DNA of 64,000 nt, from the NCBI RefSeq assembly GCF_030286555.1, contig NZ_JASVWF010000009.1:124001-188000 (forward strand), written 5' to 3'. Source of the stretch: Actinomycetospora termitidis (GTDB lineage: Bacteria; Actinomycetota; Actinomycetes; Mycobacteriales; Pseudonocardiaceae). The notes beneath the pieces are model-generated. The model saw only the letters and a list, made by a program, of their open reading frames with translations. It was not told where the DNA came from and did no database searches. Numbering within the stretch: the stretch's first letter is position 1; every line of letters starts with the position of its first letter. A program made the position numbers and the translations under genes. Shown here piece after piece: positions 41,098 through 48,911 of the stretch.

Positions 41098-41925
41098 CTA
41101 GCGTGCGGCCTCCAGGACGTCGGCCTTCTGGTCCGCCCGGAGAGCCACGGCCTCGCTGCCCTTGTAGGTGGCGTAGGCGTCGGAGTACCGGCCGATGCTG
41201 TCCTTCCACGCCTTGTGGGCCGCGCCGATCCGGTTCGCGTGGGCCTGGGAGGGGTTCGGGTCGGCCTTGAGGCGGTCGAACTCGGCCTTCAGCGCCTGCA
41301 TCTCCGCGTTGGCGCCCCGGAGCTTGTCCCGCGACTCCGCCAGCCTGCCCTGCGCCCGGTCGGACTCGGCGCGGGCCTCCTCGGCCTTGGTCGTCCGTGC
41401 GTCGCTCCCAGCCTCGGGCTCGGTGACCTCGGGAGTTCCGGCCTCGGGCTCGGTGACCTCGGGAGCTCCGGCCTCGGGCTCGGTGACCTCGGGCTCGGAG
41501 ACCTCGGGCGTTCCGGCCTCGGGCTCGGTGACCTCGGGCTCGGTGGGTTCGGTGGCCTCGGGTTCGGTGACCTCGGTGGTCTCGGCCTCGGTGCCGGCGG
41601 TCTCGGCGATCTCGGTCCCGGTCTCGGCGGTCTCGGATTCGGTGGCCTGGGTCTCGCCGGTCTCGGTCTCGGCGCTCGCGCTCTCGTCGGTCGGGCCGGT
41701 CTCGTCGGTCGCGACGGCCGCCGCGGCCTGCACGTGCGACGCGATCGGACCTCCGACGGCGACACCGATGCCGCCGAGCAGCACGGTGGCGGCCAGCACC
41801 CCGGTCACGACCTTGGCTGCCATCGGACGCCTGCGCTTCCGCCCGCTCGGCGGCGGAACGGGCCCCGGGAACTCCGGGGCGAACGGTGCGGCCGGGCGGT
41901 GGAGGTGGTGTCGGTCGGCGTTCAT
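41098..41925 (-). CDS. Membrane-anchored Glu/Thr/Pro-repeat coiled-coil protein (paralog D, no DUF6777)
   Basis: 275 residues from ATG ([10 protein letters not shown]). The N-terminus and helix follow the same plan as paralogs A-C (Pro-rich, [20 protein letters not shown]). The DUF6777-like domain is absent. After the helix come about 110 residues of Glu/Thr/Pro repeats (units close to [10 protein letters not shown]), then a C-terminal coiled coil [20 protein letters not shown]. The charged repeat would form an extended stalk outside the membrane. Its upstream box and terminator match the other three, so it is probably part of the same regulon. Confidence 0.7.
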   Translation of the reverse strand: MNADRHHLHRPAAPFAPEFPGPVPPPSGRKRRRPMAAKVVTGVLAATVLLGGIGVAVGGPIASHVQAAAAVATDETGPTDESASAETETGETQATESETAETGTEIAETAGTEAETTEVTEPEATEPTEPEVTEPEAGTPEVSEPEVTEPEAGAPEVTEPEAGTPEVTEPEAGSDARTTKAEEARAESDRAQGRLAESRDKLRGANAEMQALKAEFDRLKADPNPSQAHANRIGAAHKAWKDSIGRYSDAYATYKGSEAVALRADQKADVLEAAR

Positions 41926-42034
41926 CAGGATCTCCTCGGGTGATCCGGGAGCCTTTGTCCGGTTCCCGGGTGGTGATGAGGAGCCTCGTGCGAACGACTG
42001 CTCGCGGAGATCGGGTGGACCCTCGTACTGTCGC

Positions 42035-42047
42035 GGGCTGTCCCTAC
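42035..42047 (-). promoter_or_regulatory. GTAGGG-N4-CCC box upstream of paralog D
   Basis: Minus strand GTAGGGACAGCCC, 122 bp before the ATG of paralog D. The four central bases are the reverse complement of those in the boxes of A and B, which suits a palindromic recognition core. Confidence 0.5.
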
Positions 42048-42086
42048 GCCCCGAGAGGGCCTGCACCACACACGCCTCTCGCAGCC

Positions 42087-43370
42087 CTAGCGTCCCGACG
42101 ACAGGTCCGCCCGGGTCACCAGCCCCGCCAGTCGGCCGTCGCGCACGAGGTGCGCCACTTCGCCGTCGGGAAAACGATCCAGCGCGTCCGCCACCGACTC
42201 GCCGACGCCGAGTCCCACCGGGGGAACCGCGGCCGGCCCGACAGTGCCGGCGGTCAGATCCGCGAAAGTCACGAGCGCCAGCACCTCACCGGCCGCCGGC
42301 GGGAAGCGGTCCGAGCGCCCGGCCAGCACCACCGGCAGCGCCGGCTGCCCGGACTCCTCCAGGACACGCCGCGCCTCCGCGACCGGCGTCCCCACCGGCA
42401 CGGACACCACGGGCGACGCGAGTCCGGCGAGCTCCCCGTCCACGAAGCCCTGCCGCCGCACCCAAGTGTCCGAGTGGTACTTCGTCAGGTAGGCCCGCCC
42501 GGAGTCCGGGAGCAGCACGACGACGCAGTCACCGGTCACCGAGGACGCCACCGCGTACGCCGTCCCCGAGGAACCGCCGACCAGCAGGCCCTCGTCCCGC
42601 GCCAGCGATCGGCACGCGGTGATCGACGCGCGGTCCGGGACGCTGACGACGGCGTCCACGACATCACGGTGGTACGAGTCCGGCCACGGGTCGTCGACCG
42701 TCTTCGGGTGCACGTAGTGCCCGGCCGCCTCGATCGCGAAGGGCGAGCCGTCGCCGCCGCCGTACGACGAGGTCGCCGGGTCCGCGCCGATCACCTGGAC
42801 CCGCCCGTCCGAGGCCTCCTTGAGGAACCGTCCGGTGCCGGAGATCGTGCCGCCGGTGCCGATCGTCGCGACGAGGTGCGTGATCCGGCCGGAGGTCGCC
42901 TCCCAGATCTCCGGACCCGTCGTCCGGAAGTGAACCGCGGGGTTCGCCGGATTGCCGTACTGGTCGGCCCACCACCCGCCGTCGGTCTCGCGGGCGATCC
43001 GCGCGGCCCACGCGACGACGTGGTTCGGGTGCTCCTTCGGCAGCGCCGACGGCGTCAGCACCACCTCCGCGCCGTAGGCCCGCAGGGCGTCGAGCTTCTC
43101 GACGGCGGTCTTGTCCGGCAGCACGCACACCATCCGGTAGCCGCGCGCCGCCGCGACCTGCGCGAGCCCGAGCCCGGTGTTGCCCGACGTCCCCTCGACG
43201 ATCGTCCCGCCCGGGCACAGCGCCCCGGAGGACTCGGCGTCGAGCACCATCGCCAGGGCGGCCCGGTCCTTCACCGAGCCCCCCGGGTTCAGGTACTCGA
43301 GCTTGGCGTGCACCCCGGAGCGCAGCGTCACCAGCGGGGTGCCACCGACGAGGTCGAGGAGACCACTCAC
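42087..43370 (-). CDS. Cystathionine beta-synthase/cysteine synthase with CBS pair
   Basis: 427 residues from the GTG overlapping the monooxygenase stop by four bases. PLP fold type [22 protein letters not shown], the PLP-Lys motif [27 protein letters not shown] for substrate and cofactor, [16 protein letters not shown] for the PLP phosphate and [13 protein letters not shown] near the end. The C-terminal 120 residues hold two CBS-like modules ([20 protein letters not shown] and [20 protein letters not shown]), which often bind adenosyl ligands. At the end of an operon with GNAT and two LLM monooxygenases it would use released thiol or sulfide, or make a thioether; the exact reaction is open. 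Confidence 0.9.
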   Translation of the reverse strand: MSGLLDLVGGTPLVTLRSGVHAKLEYLNPGGSVKDRAALAMVLDAESSGALCPGGTIVEGTSGNTGLGLAQVAAARGYRMVCVLPDKTAVEKLDALRAYGAEVVLTPSALPKEHPNHVVAWAARIARETDGGWWADQYGNPANPAVHFRTTGPEIWEATSGRITHLVATIGTGGTISGTGRFLKEASDGRVQVIGADPATSSYGGGDGSPFAIEAAGHYVHPKTVDDPWPDSYHRDVVDAVVSVPDRASITACRSLARDEGLLVGGSSGTAYAVASSVTGDCVVVLLPDSGRAYLTKYHSDTWVRRQGFVDGELAGLASPVVSVPVGTPVAEARRVLEESGQPALPVVLAGRSDRFPPAAGEVLALVTFADLTAGTVGPAAVPPVGLGVGESVADALDRFPDGEVAHLVRDGRLAGLVTRADLSSGR

Positions 43371-44680
43371 GACTGCGAGAGCGCTCGCACCGGCGAGAGC
43401 CCCAGGTTCTCCCGCAGCGTCGTGCCCTCGTAGGAGCTGCGGAACGATCCCTTCTCCTGCAGCAGCGGCACGACCTGGTCGACGAACGGGTCCATCCCGC
43501 CCGGCGTGATGTGCGGGACGAGGACGAAGCCGTCGGAGGCGTTCGACTGCACGAAGTCGTCGATCGTGTCCGCGACCCGCTGCGGCGTCCCGACGAACGT
43601 GTGCCGCCCGTTCTTCGCGATCACGACCTCGCGCAGCGACCACCCGTTCGCCTCGCCCAGCTCGCGCCACTCGTTCGCCGTCGCGACCGGGTCCCGGTAC
43701 ATCCGCACGCTCGCGCGGCCCTTGGAGAAGTGCTGGCCGGAGTCGACGTCGTTCTCGGTCACCGGGTCGAAGCTCGGCACCGGACCGTCCGGATCGATGT
43801 CGGACAGGTCGCGGTTCCACACCTGCTCGGCGAACGCGATCGCCGTCGCGGGGGAGACCTGCTGGTACTGGACCTCGCGGGCGTTCTCCGCGGCCTCCTC
43901 CTCGGTGTCGCCCAGCACGAACGTCGCCGCCGGGAGGATCTTCAGGTCCTCCTCGCGGCGGCCGAACTTCGCGAGGCGGCCCTTCACGTCGCGGTAGAAC
44001 TCCTGGCCGGCCTCCTTCTCGCCGTGCCGGGTGAAGATCGCGTCCGCCGAGCTCGCGGCGAATTCGCGGCCCTCCTCGGAGTCCCCCGCCTGGATGATCA
44101 CCGGGTGGCCCTGCGGGCTGCGCGGCAGCGGGAAGCGGCCGGTGATGTCGAACTGGTCGGTGTGGATGTCGAACTCGCCGCCGTCGGTGTCCCAGAGGCG
44201 CTTGGCGACGTCGAGCATCTCCTTCGCCCGCAGGTAGCGCTTCTCCTTGGGCAGGTAGCCCCCGCGGCGGAAGTTCTCGCCGGTGAACTCGTCCCAGCTC
44301 GTCACGACGTTCCACGCCGCGCGCCCGTTCGACAGGAAGTCCAGCGAGGCGAGCTTGCGGGCGACGTCCAGCGGTTCGTTGAACGTCGAGTTGACCGTGC
44401 CCGCCAGCCCGATGTGCTGCGTCACCGCGGCCATGGCCTGCAGGATCGACACGTTGTCCGGGCGCCCCATGACGTCCAGGTCGTAGATCTTCCCGCCCTG
44501 CTCGCGGAGGCGCAGGCCCTCGGCGAGGAACAGGAAGTCGAAGAGCCCGCGCTCGGCCGACCGGGCGAAGTGCTCGAAGGACGAGAAGTCGATGTGGCTT
44601 CCCGACGCCGGGTCGCTCCAGACGGTCGTGTTGTTGACGCCCGGGAAGTGCGCGGCGAGGTGGATCTGCTTCTTGGTCAT
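43367..44680 (-). CDS. NtaA-family FMN-dependent monooxygenase (CmoJ-like)
   Basis: 437 residues. IHLAAHFPGVNNTTVWSDPA, HFARSAERGLFDFLFLAEGL, GLAGTVNSTFNEPLDVARKL, GRAAWNVVTSWDEFTGENFR and GHPVIIQAGDSEEGREFAAS follow the NtaA/YtnJ layout. In Bacillus the YtnJ-type enzyme (CmoJ) acts with a second monooxygenase and an N-acetyltransferase in S-alkyl-cysteine salvage. The same trio is present here. ATGA overlap with the upstream LLM gene and GTGA overlap with the CBS gene show tight coupling. A paralog (60467-61840) shares long stretches. Confidence 0.92.
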   Translation of the reverse strand: MTKKQIHLAAHFPGVNNTTVWSDPASGSHIDFSSFEHFARSAERGLFDFLFLAEGLRLREQGGKIYDLDVMGRPDNVSILQAMAAVTQHIGLAGTVNSTFNEPLDVARKLASLDFLSNGRAAWNVVTSWDEFTGENFRRGGYLPKEKRYLRAKEMLDVAKRLWDTDGGEFDIHTDQFDITGRFPLPRSPQGHPVIIQAGDSEEGREFAASSADAIFTRHGEKEAGQEFYRDVKGRLAKFGRREEDLKILPAATFVLGDTEEEAAENAREVQYQQVSPATAIAFAEQVWNRDLSDIDPDGPVPSFDPVTENDVDSGQHFSKGRASVRMYRDPVATANEWRELGEANGWSLREVVIAKNGRHTFVGTPQRVADTIDDFVQSNASDGFVLVPHITPGGMDPFVDQVVPLLQEKGSFRSSYEGTTLRENLGLSPVRALSQS

Positions 44681-45783
44681 GACGAGGCTCCGGCGTAGCG
44701 GTCGGCGGGCTTCTCCAGGCCGAGCAGGCCCCGCAGGGTGTCCGCCTCGTAGGCGGTGCGGGTCAGGCCGCGACGGGCCAGCTCGGGGGCGAGGTCGCGG
44801 GTGATGCGGGGGAGGTCGTGGTCGGCGACGGCGGGTCGCAGGCGCGCCCCGGCGAGCCCGGCCGCGGCCCAGCCCTCCAGCCGGTTCGCGAGCTCGTCGG
44901 CGGTCCCGGCGAACACGGCCGCGTCCGAGCGCAGCGTCCGCTCGCCGTCGAGCCGGGTCCAGCGCGTGCTCGCGGCGGTCGCGTCGTCGTCGAGGAAGAC
45001 GATCAGGTCACCGAGCACCTGAGTGGGTTCCTCCGAGCGACCGATCTCCGCCTCCGCCGACCGCACCCCACGCAGCGTCGTGGCCGCGTCGCCGGTAGGC
45101 CCGTCGCGCCCGACGCCGTCCGGCGTGGTGAACACGAGGTCCGCGCACCGCGCCGCGAGCCGGTAGGCCGTGTCGACGTGCGCGAGTGCGGTCACGATCG
45201 GCTGGCCCTGCGGCGGTCGGGGCGTGATCGACGGGCCGCGCACCGCGAAGTGCGAGCCCACGAAGTCGACGTAGTGCAGCTTGTCGCGGTCGACGAAGCG
45301 GTTCGTCGACGCGTCGCGGATCTCGGCGTCGTCCTCCCACGAGTCCCAGAGGCGGCGCTGCACCTCGACGTGGTCGGTCGCCTCCTCGAACAGCGCCTCC
45401 CGGCTCTCCGCGGCCGGGTCGCGGCGGCCGAACAGCTCCGCCTCGCCCGGGTCCGTCGACACCTTGATCCGCTCGCCGGCCCGCCCGCGCGTGACCCAGT
45501 CCAGCGTCGCGATCTGCGTCGACACGTGGAACGGCTCGGTGTGGGTGGCGACGACCGTCGGCACGAGACCGACGTGCGAGGTCTGCGGGCCGGCCCGCAG
45601 CGCGATCAGCACGGAGTCCAGGCCCCGGCGGGCGAACCCGTCCTCCAGGGTGACCAGCGTGGCCAGGCCCCGCTCGGCCTCCTGGACCTGGGCGACCCAG
45701 AAGTCCGGGTCGAGCGTGTCGCCGGGTGGGGCCGCCGGGTGCCAGCCCGTGTCGTTCAGGGCGACGGCGAGGTGGAAGGTCAT
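44677..45783 (-). CDS. LLM-class flavin monooxygenase (CmoO-like)
   Basis: 368 residues. LLM fold: FHLAVALNDTGWHPAA, VQEAERGLATLVTLEDGFAR, GLVPTVVATHTEPFHVSTQI, WDSWEDDAEIRDASTNRFVD and RGPSITPRPPQGQPIVTALA. The last two segments are very close to those in the paralog at 61837-63048, so the pair is a family of its own next to NtaA-type partners. It overlaps GNAT and NtaA-type genes by four bases on each side. By analogy with YtmO (CmoO) it would oxidise the sulfur of an N-acetyl-S-alkyl-cysteine; inference. Confidence 0.88.
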   Translation of the reverse strand: MTFHLAVALNDTGWHPAAPPGDTLDPDFWVAQVQEAERGLATLVTLEDGFARRGLDSVLIALRAGPQTSHVGLVPTVVATHTEPFHVSTQIATLDWVTRGRAGERIKVSTDPGEAELFGRRDPAAESREALFEEATDHVEVQRRLWDSWEDDAEIRDASTNRFVDRDKLHYVDFVGSHFAVRGPSITPRPPQGQPIVTALAHVDTAYRLAARCADLVFTTPDGVGRDGPTGDAATTLRGVRSAEAEIGRSEEPTQVLGDLIVFLDDDATAASTRWTRLDGERTLRSDAAVFAGTADELANRLEGWAAAGLAGARLRPAVADHDLPRITRDLAPELARRGLTRTAYEADTLRGLLGLEKPADRYAGASS

Positions 45784-46493
45784 GAGTCCTCCGGACGAGA
45801 CGGAGCGCGGACGGCGACGAACGACGGCTCGGCCCGCAGCACGAAACCGAGTTCGGCGTAGAGCCGGATGGCGGTGGTGTTGTCGGCGGCGGCGTGCAGG
45901 AAGGGGGTCTCCCCGCGCGCCCGGATGCCGGCGGCGACGGCGAGCACGAGCCGGGTCGCGAGACCGTGCCCGCGCATCGCGGGATCGGTGCACACGGCGC
46001 TGATCTCGCACGCGCCGGGCACGTGCATGCGCTCCCCGGCCATGGCCGCGAGCCCGACCAGCGGGTCGCGGATGCCCAGGTACGTGCCCAGCTCATGCGT
46101 CCGGCGCGCGAACGGGCCCGGCTTCGTGCGCCCGACCAGCGCCAGCATCTCGTCGACGTCCGGTGTGCCGAGCCGCACGACGTCGGCGTCGGCCGCGACC
46201 GGCACCGGCCGATCGCCGGGAAGGACCATCTGGACGCCGGGGAGGTCGCGCTCGAGGGTCCAGTCCGACGGCAGGTCGACCGGCCCGGGCGCCCGGATGA
46301 TGACGACGCCGCCGGGCCCGGCCAGGTGCGCCGCGTCGGCCCACTCGGCCGCGTCGCACGGCGGGGCGAGGAACGGCGCGACGTCGGGGTGATAGCGCAC
46401 GGCGGCGCCGTGGCGCACCGCGAGACCGGCCTGCGGCCCGTCGAGGGCAGCGCGCAGCGGGTCGTCGAGCGCGGTCGTGGTGGGGGCGTCCAC
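45780..46493 (-). CDS. GNAT-family N-acetyltransferase (SnaA-like candidate)
   Basis: 237 residues from the GTG behind a strong GGGAGGA; an earlier GTG at 46526 lacks such a site. The acetyl-CoA-binding motif is CTDPAMRGHGLATRLVLAVA, with ISAVCTDPAM as strand 4 and TPFLHAAADNTTAIRLYAEL as motif B. The N-terminal half is a divergent, probably degenerate GNAT-like lobe. It is first in the operon with two LLM monooxygenases, which matches the order acetylation, then oxidation, in S-alkyl-cysteine salvage. The decayed leader (46535-46594) precedes it. Confidence 0.85.
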   Translation of the reverse strand: MDAPTTTALDDPLRAALDGPQAGLAVRHGAAVRYHPDVAPFLAPPCDAAEWADAAHLAGPGGVVIIRAPGPVDLPSDWTLERDLPGVQMVLPGDRPVPVAADADVVRLGTPDVDEMLALVGRTKPGPFARRTHELGTYLGIRDPLVGLAAMAGERMHVPGACEISAVCTDPAMRGHGLATRLVLAVAAGIRARGETPFLHAAADNTTAIRLYAELGFVLRAEPSFVAVRAPSRPEDS

Positions 46494-46534
46494 CGGGGTC
46501 CTCCCTGTCGGTCCGGGTGCGGGCACCGGCGGAC

Positions 46535-46594
46535 CTACAGCCCGGCCGGAGACCCCCGACCGTCGAGCCAGCGGCGCGACACGAGCACGATCAC
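46535..46594 (-). other. Decayed sulfur leader ORF (candidate)
   Basis: GTG-started 19-codon ORF: VIVLVSRRWLDGRGSPAGL. It keeps SRR, a Leu-Asp and an Arg at the leader spacing, but the Cys codon is lost: the DNA gggctgtag corresponds to the Gly-Cys-Arg end (gggctgtcg) of leader 6 in a shifted frame. It lies 41 bp before the GNAT gene. This looks like an intact leader inactivated by a frameshift. Confidence 0.3.
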
Positions 46595-46661
46595 GTGCCC
46601 ACCGTAACCACGTCCGGGGCGTTCGGGCAGGTGAGCAACATCCGGGCGCCGACCGGGAATA

Positions 46662-47087
46662 TCAGTCGTCCCCGCCCTTCCCCTTGCCCTTCTCCCCGCC
46701 CTCGTTCCCGCCGGGCCCCTTGTCCTTGCCCTTCCCCTTGCCGCCGACCTCCCCGCGCGCAGCGTCGTCCCCCTTCGTCCCGACGGCGGGTCGGGGCACG
46801 TCGCGCGTGCCGGCGGCGGCCCGGGCGGCAGGCGCCTCGGCGCGGGTGCCGGCGACCGGGGACGGGACGTCGACCGACGGACCGCCGGCGGAGGTCGGGG
46901 CGGGCGCGGGCGGTGCGATCAGGGCCGGAGCCGCGCCGGCGGGCACGATCGGCGCTGCCGCCACGGGGAGGGCAGGAGCCGCGTCCGGACCCGTCGTCGG
47001 GAGCCCGACGAGCGCGACCGTCGCCGCCCCCGCGATCGCGAACAGGCCACCGGCGGACGCCGCGAGTCGTGACCAGGTCCAGTCCAT
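46662..47087 (-). CDS. Small membrane-anchored Ala/Pro-rich protein with GK-rich tail
   Basis: 141 residues from ATG (MDWTWSRLAASAGG). One N-terminal helix (AASAGGLFAIAGAATVALVG) serves as a signal anchor. Then comes about 80 residues of Ala/Pro/Gly sequence without hydrophobic clusters, and a tail of Gly-Lys-Gly-Lys and Glu-Gly units (KGKGKDKG). It is probably secreted or anchored with a flexible polybasic tail. No family recognised. It lies between the sulfur operon and the divergent APC permease. Confidence 0.6.
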   Translation of the reverse strand: MDWTWSRLAASAGGLFAIAGAATVALVGLPTTGPDAAPALPVAAAPIVPAGAAPALIAPPAPAPTSAGGPSVDVPSPVAGTRAEAPAARAAAGTRDVPRPAVGTKGDDAARGEVGGKGKGKDKGPGGNEGGEKGKGKGGDD

Positions 47088-47191
47088 GAGGTCAGGTAAC
47101 CACAGGCGTTCCGTGCGACACCCCCGTCGTGCCGGTCCTGACCTCGTCGCGGGCGCGCGGCCCGGGCTCACGCGGCGCACACTTCGCGGCC

Positions 47192-48757
47192 ATGACGGAC
47201 ACCGCTCCCACGTCCGACGTCGAGGCCGAGGAGGGCCGCCTGCGCCGGCACCTCGGCGTGGGCGGGCTGTCCGCCATCGGGTTCTCGAACATCGTCGGGT
47301 CGGGCTGGCTGTTCGCCGCGCTCTACGCCGCCCAGATCGCCGGGCCCGCCGCGCTGGTCGCTTGGCTGGTGGCGGGCGTGCTGGTGACGCTCGTCGCGCT
47401 GGTGATGGTCGAGCTGGGCGCGACCCGGCCGGAGGGCGGCGGGACCGTGCGCTGGCCGCTCTACGCGAGCGGGCGCCTCACCGGCACCGTCATCGGGTTC
47501 TCGGTGCTGCTCTCGGTCGGTGCCACCTCCGCCGAGCTGACCGCGATCGTCCAGTACGCGGGCTACTACCTGCCCTGGCTCTACGTCGACGACGCCCTGA
47601 CCGGCGCCGGCGTGGTGTTCGCGATCGTGCTGTCGGTCGTCCTCACCGCCCTGAACTGGTTCGGCGTGAAGCTGTTCGGGCGGGTCAACACGGCGGTGAC
47701 GGTCGTCAAGGTCGCGGTCCCGCTGCTGACGGTCGTCCTGCTCCTCGCCTCGGGTTTCGACTCCGCGCGGCTCACCGACCACGGCGGCTTCGCGCCCTAC
47801 GGCTGGTCCGCGGTGCTCTCGGCCCTGGCCGGCGGCGGGATCGTCTACTCGCTGAACGGGTTCCAGGCGCCGGTCGACTTCTCCGGCGAGGCCCGCAACC
47901 CGCAGCGCACCGTGCCGCTCGCGGTCCTCGGCTCGATCGGCCTCGCGCTGCTGCTCTACCTCGGGCTGCAGCTCGCGTTCCTCGGAGCCGTTCCCGACGA
48001 TGCCCTCGGCGCCGGCTGGCAGGGCGTCCACTTCGAGTCGCCGTTCGGGCAGCTCGCGGTCGCGCTGAACCTCGGGTTCCTGGCCGCGGTGCTCTACGGC
48101 GACGCGGTCGTCTCACCGGGCGGGTCCGCCTTCGTCGGGGTGGCCGTCGACGCGCGGCACACCTACGCGCTCGCCAAGAACCGGCTGCTGCCGCGCGCTC
48201 TGATGGCGGTGCACCCGTCGTCGGGCATCCCGCGGCGGGCCCTGCTGCTCAACCTCGCCGTCATCGTCGTCTACCTGCTGCCCTTCTCCGGCTGGCAGTC
48301 GATCGTGTCCGTGATGGGCACGCTGTACCTGCTGCTCTACCTCGCGGCGGCCGTCGCCGCGGAGGTGTTCCGGCGACGGGAGCCCGAGCGGCTCTCGGGC
48401 TGGGTGCCGGGGCTGCGGATCATCACGCCGGTGTCGTTCGTGCTGGCCACGCTGTTCGTCTACTGGTCCGGGTTCTCCGACCTGCGCCTGGCGCTGCCGC
48501 TGACCCTGATCGGCGTGCCGCTGTTCGTGATCCTGTGGCGCCGGGACCGCGAGGGGTCGCTGGTCGAGGAGCTCCGTCGCGGGGCCTGGCTCGTCGTGCA
48601 CCTGCTGGTCCTGACGCTGCTCTCGGGTCTCGGCTCGTTCGACGGGGCCGGGGTGCTCCCGGCGCCGTGGGACACCGTGGTCGTGGCGGTGTGGGCGGCG
48701 GTGGTGTTCCCCGTCGCGGTCCGTTCCGGGGTGCGGGAGCCCGTGTTAGCGTCCTGA
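47192..48757 (+). CDS. APC-superfamily amino acid permease
   Basis: 521 residues from ATG (MTDTAPTSDV). About twelve or more helices. The first helix motif IGFSNIVGSGWLFAALYAAQ fits the APC GSG(W/I) substrate-backbone site, with FQAPVDFSGEARNPQRTVPL (the conserved E-A-x-N-P-x-R loop) and GDAVVSPGGSAFVGVAVDAR further on. Resembles YjeM/aspartate-type and other unassigned APC permeases. It ends at the SAM-IV riboswitch, which starts four bases after its stop; a terminator between them was not found, so read-through is possible. Confidence 0.88.
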   Translation: MTDTAPTSDVEAEEGRLRRHLGVGGLSAIGFSNIVGSGWLFAALYAAQIAGPAALVAWLVAGVLVTLVALVMVELGATRPEGGGTVRWPLYASGRLTGTVIGFSVLLSVGATSAELTAIVQYAGYYLPWLYVDDALTGAGVVFAIVLSVVLTALNWFGVKLFGRVNTAVTVVKVAVPLLTVVLLLASGFDSARLTDHGGFAPYGWSAVLSALAGGGIVYSLNGFQAPVDFSGEARNPQRTVPLAVLGSIGLALLLYLGLQLAFLGAVPDDALGAGWQGVHFESPFGQLAVALNLGFLAAVLYGDAVVSPGGSAFVGVAVDARHTYALAKNRLLPRALMAVHPSSGIPRRALLLNLAVIVVYLLPFSGWQSIVSVMGTLYLLLYLAAAVAAEVFRRREPERLSGWVPGLRIITPVSFVLATLFVYWSGFSDLRLALPLTLIGVPLFVILWRRDREGSLVEELRRGAWLVVHLLVLTLLSGLGSFDGAGVLPAPWDTVVVAVWAAVVFPVAVRSGVREPVLAS

Positions 48758-48761
48758 CCCA

Positions 48762-48877
48762 GGTCACGAGTGCCAGCGCCAAGCCCCGGCTCGCTGGTCG
48801 GCAACCCTCCTCCGCGGTGGGGTGCTCCGGGTGATGACCAGGCCGACGCGACACCCGCCGTCGGCAAGCGCGGATCC
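48762..48877 (+). promoter_or_regulatory. SAM-IV riboswitch
   Basis: ggtcacgagtgccagcgcca, then agccccggct, gctggtcggcaaccctcc, cgcggtggggtgctccgggt and gatgacc follow, block by block, the SAM-IV consensus as I remember it from mycobacteria, including the distal gcggcaagcgcgg element (here cgtcggcaagcgcggatc). P1 is formed by ggtca and tgacc. SAM binding would switch off the downstream cysteine-desulfurase-like gene, whose ATG is about 35 bp after the aptamer. Covariance-model search would confirm it. Confidence 0.93.
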
Positions 48878-48911
48878 GGCCCCGGATCCCCGAGGGTCGG
48901 GAGACCCCGTC

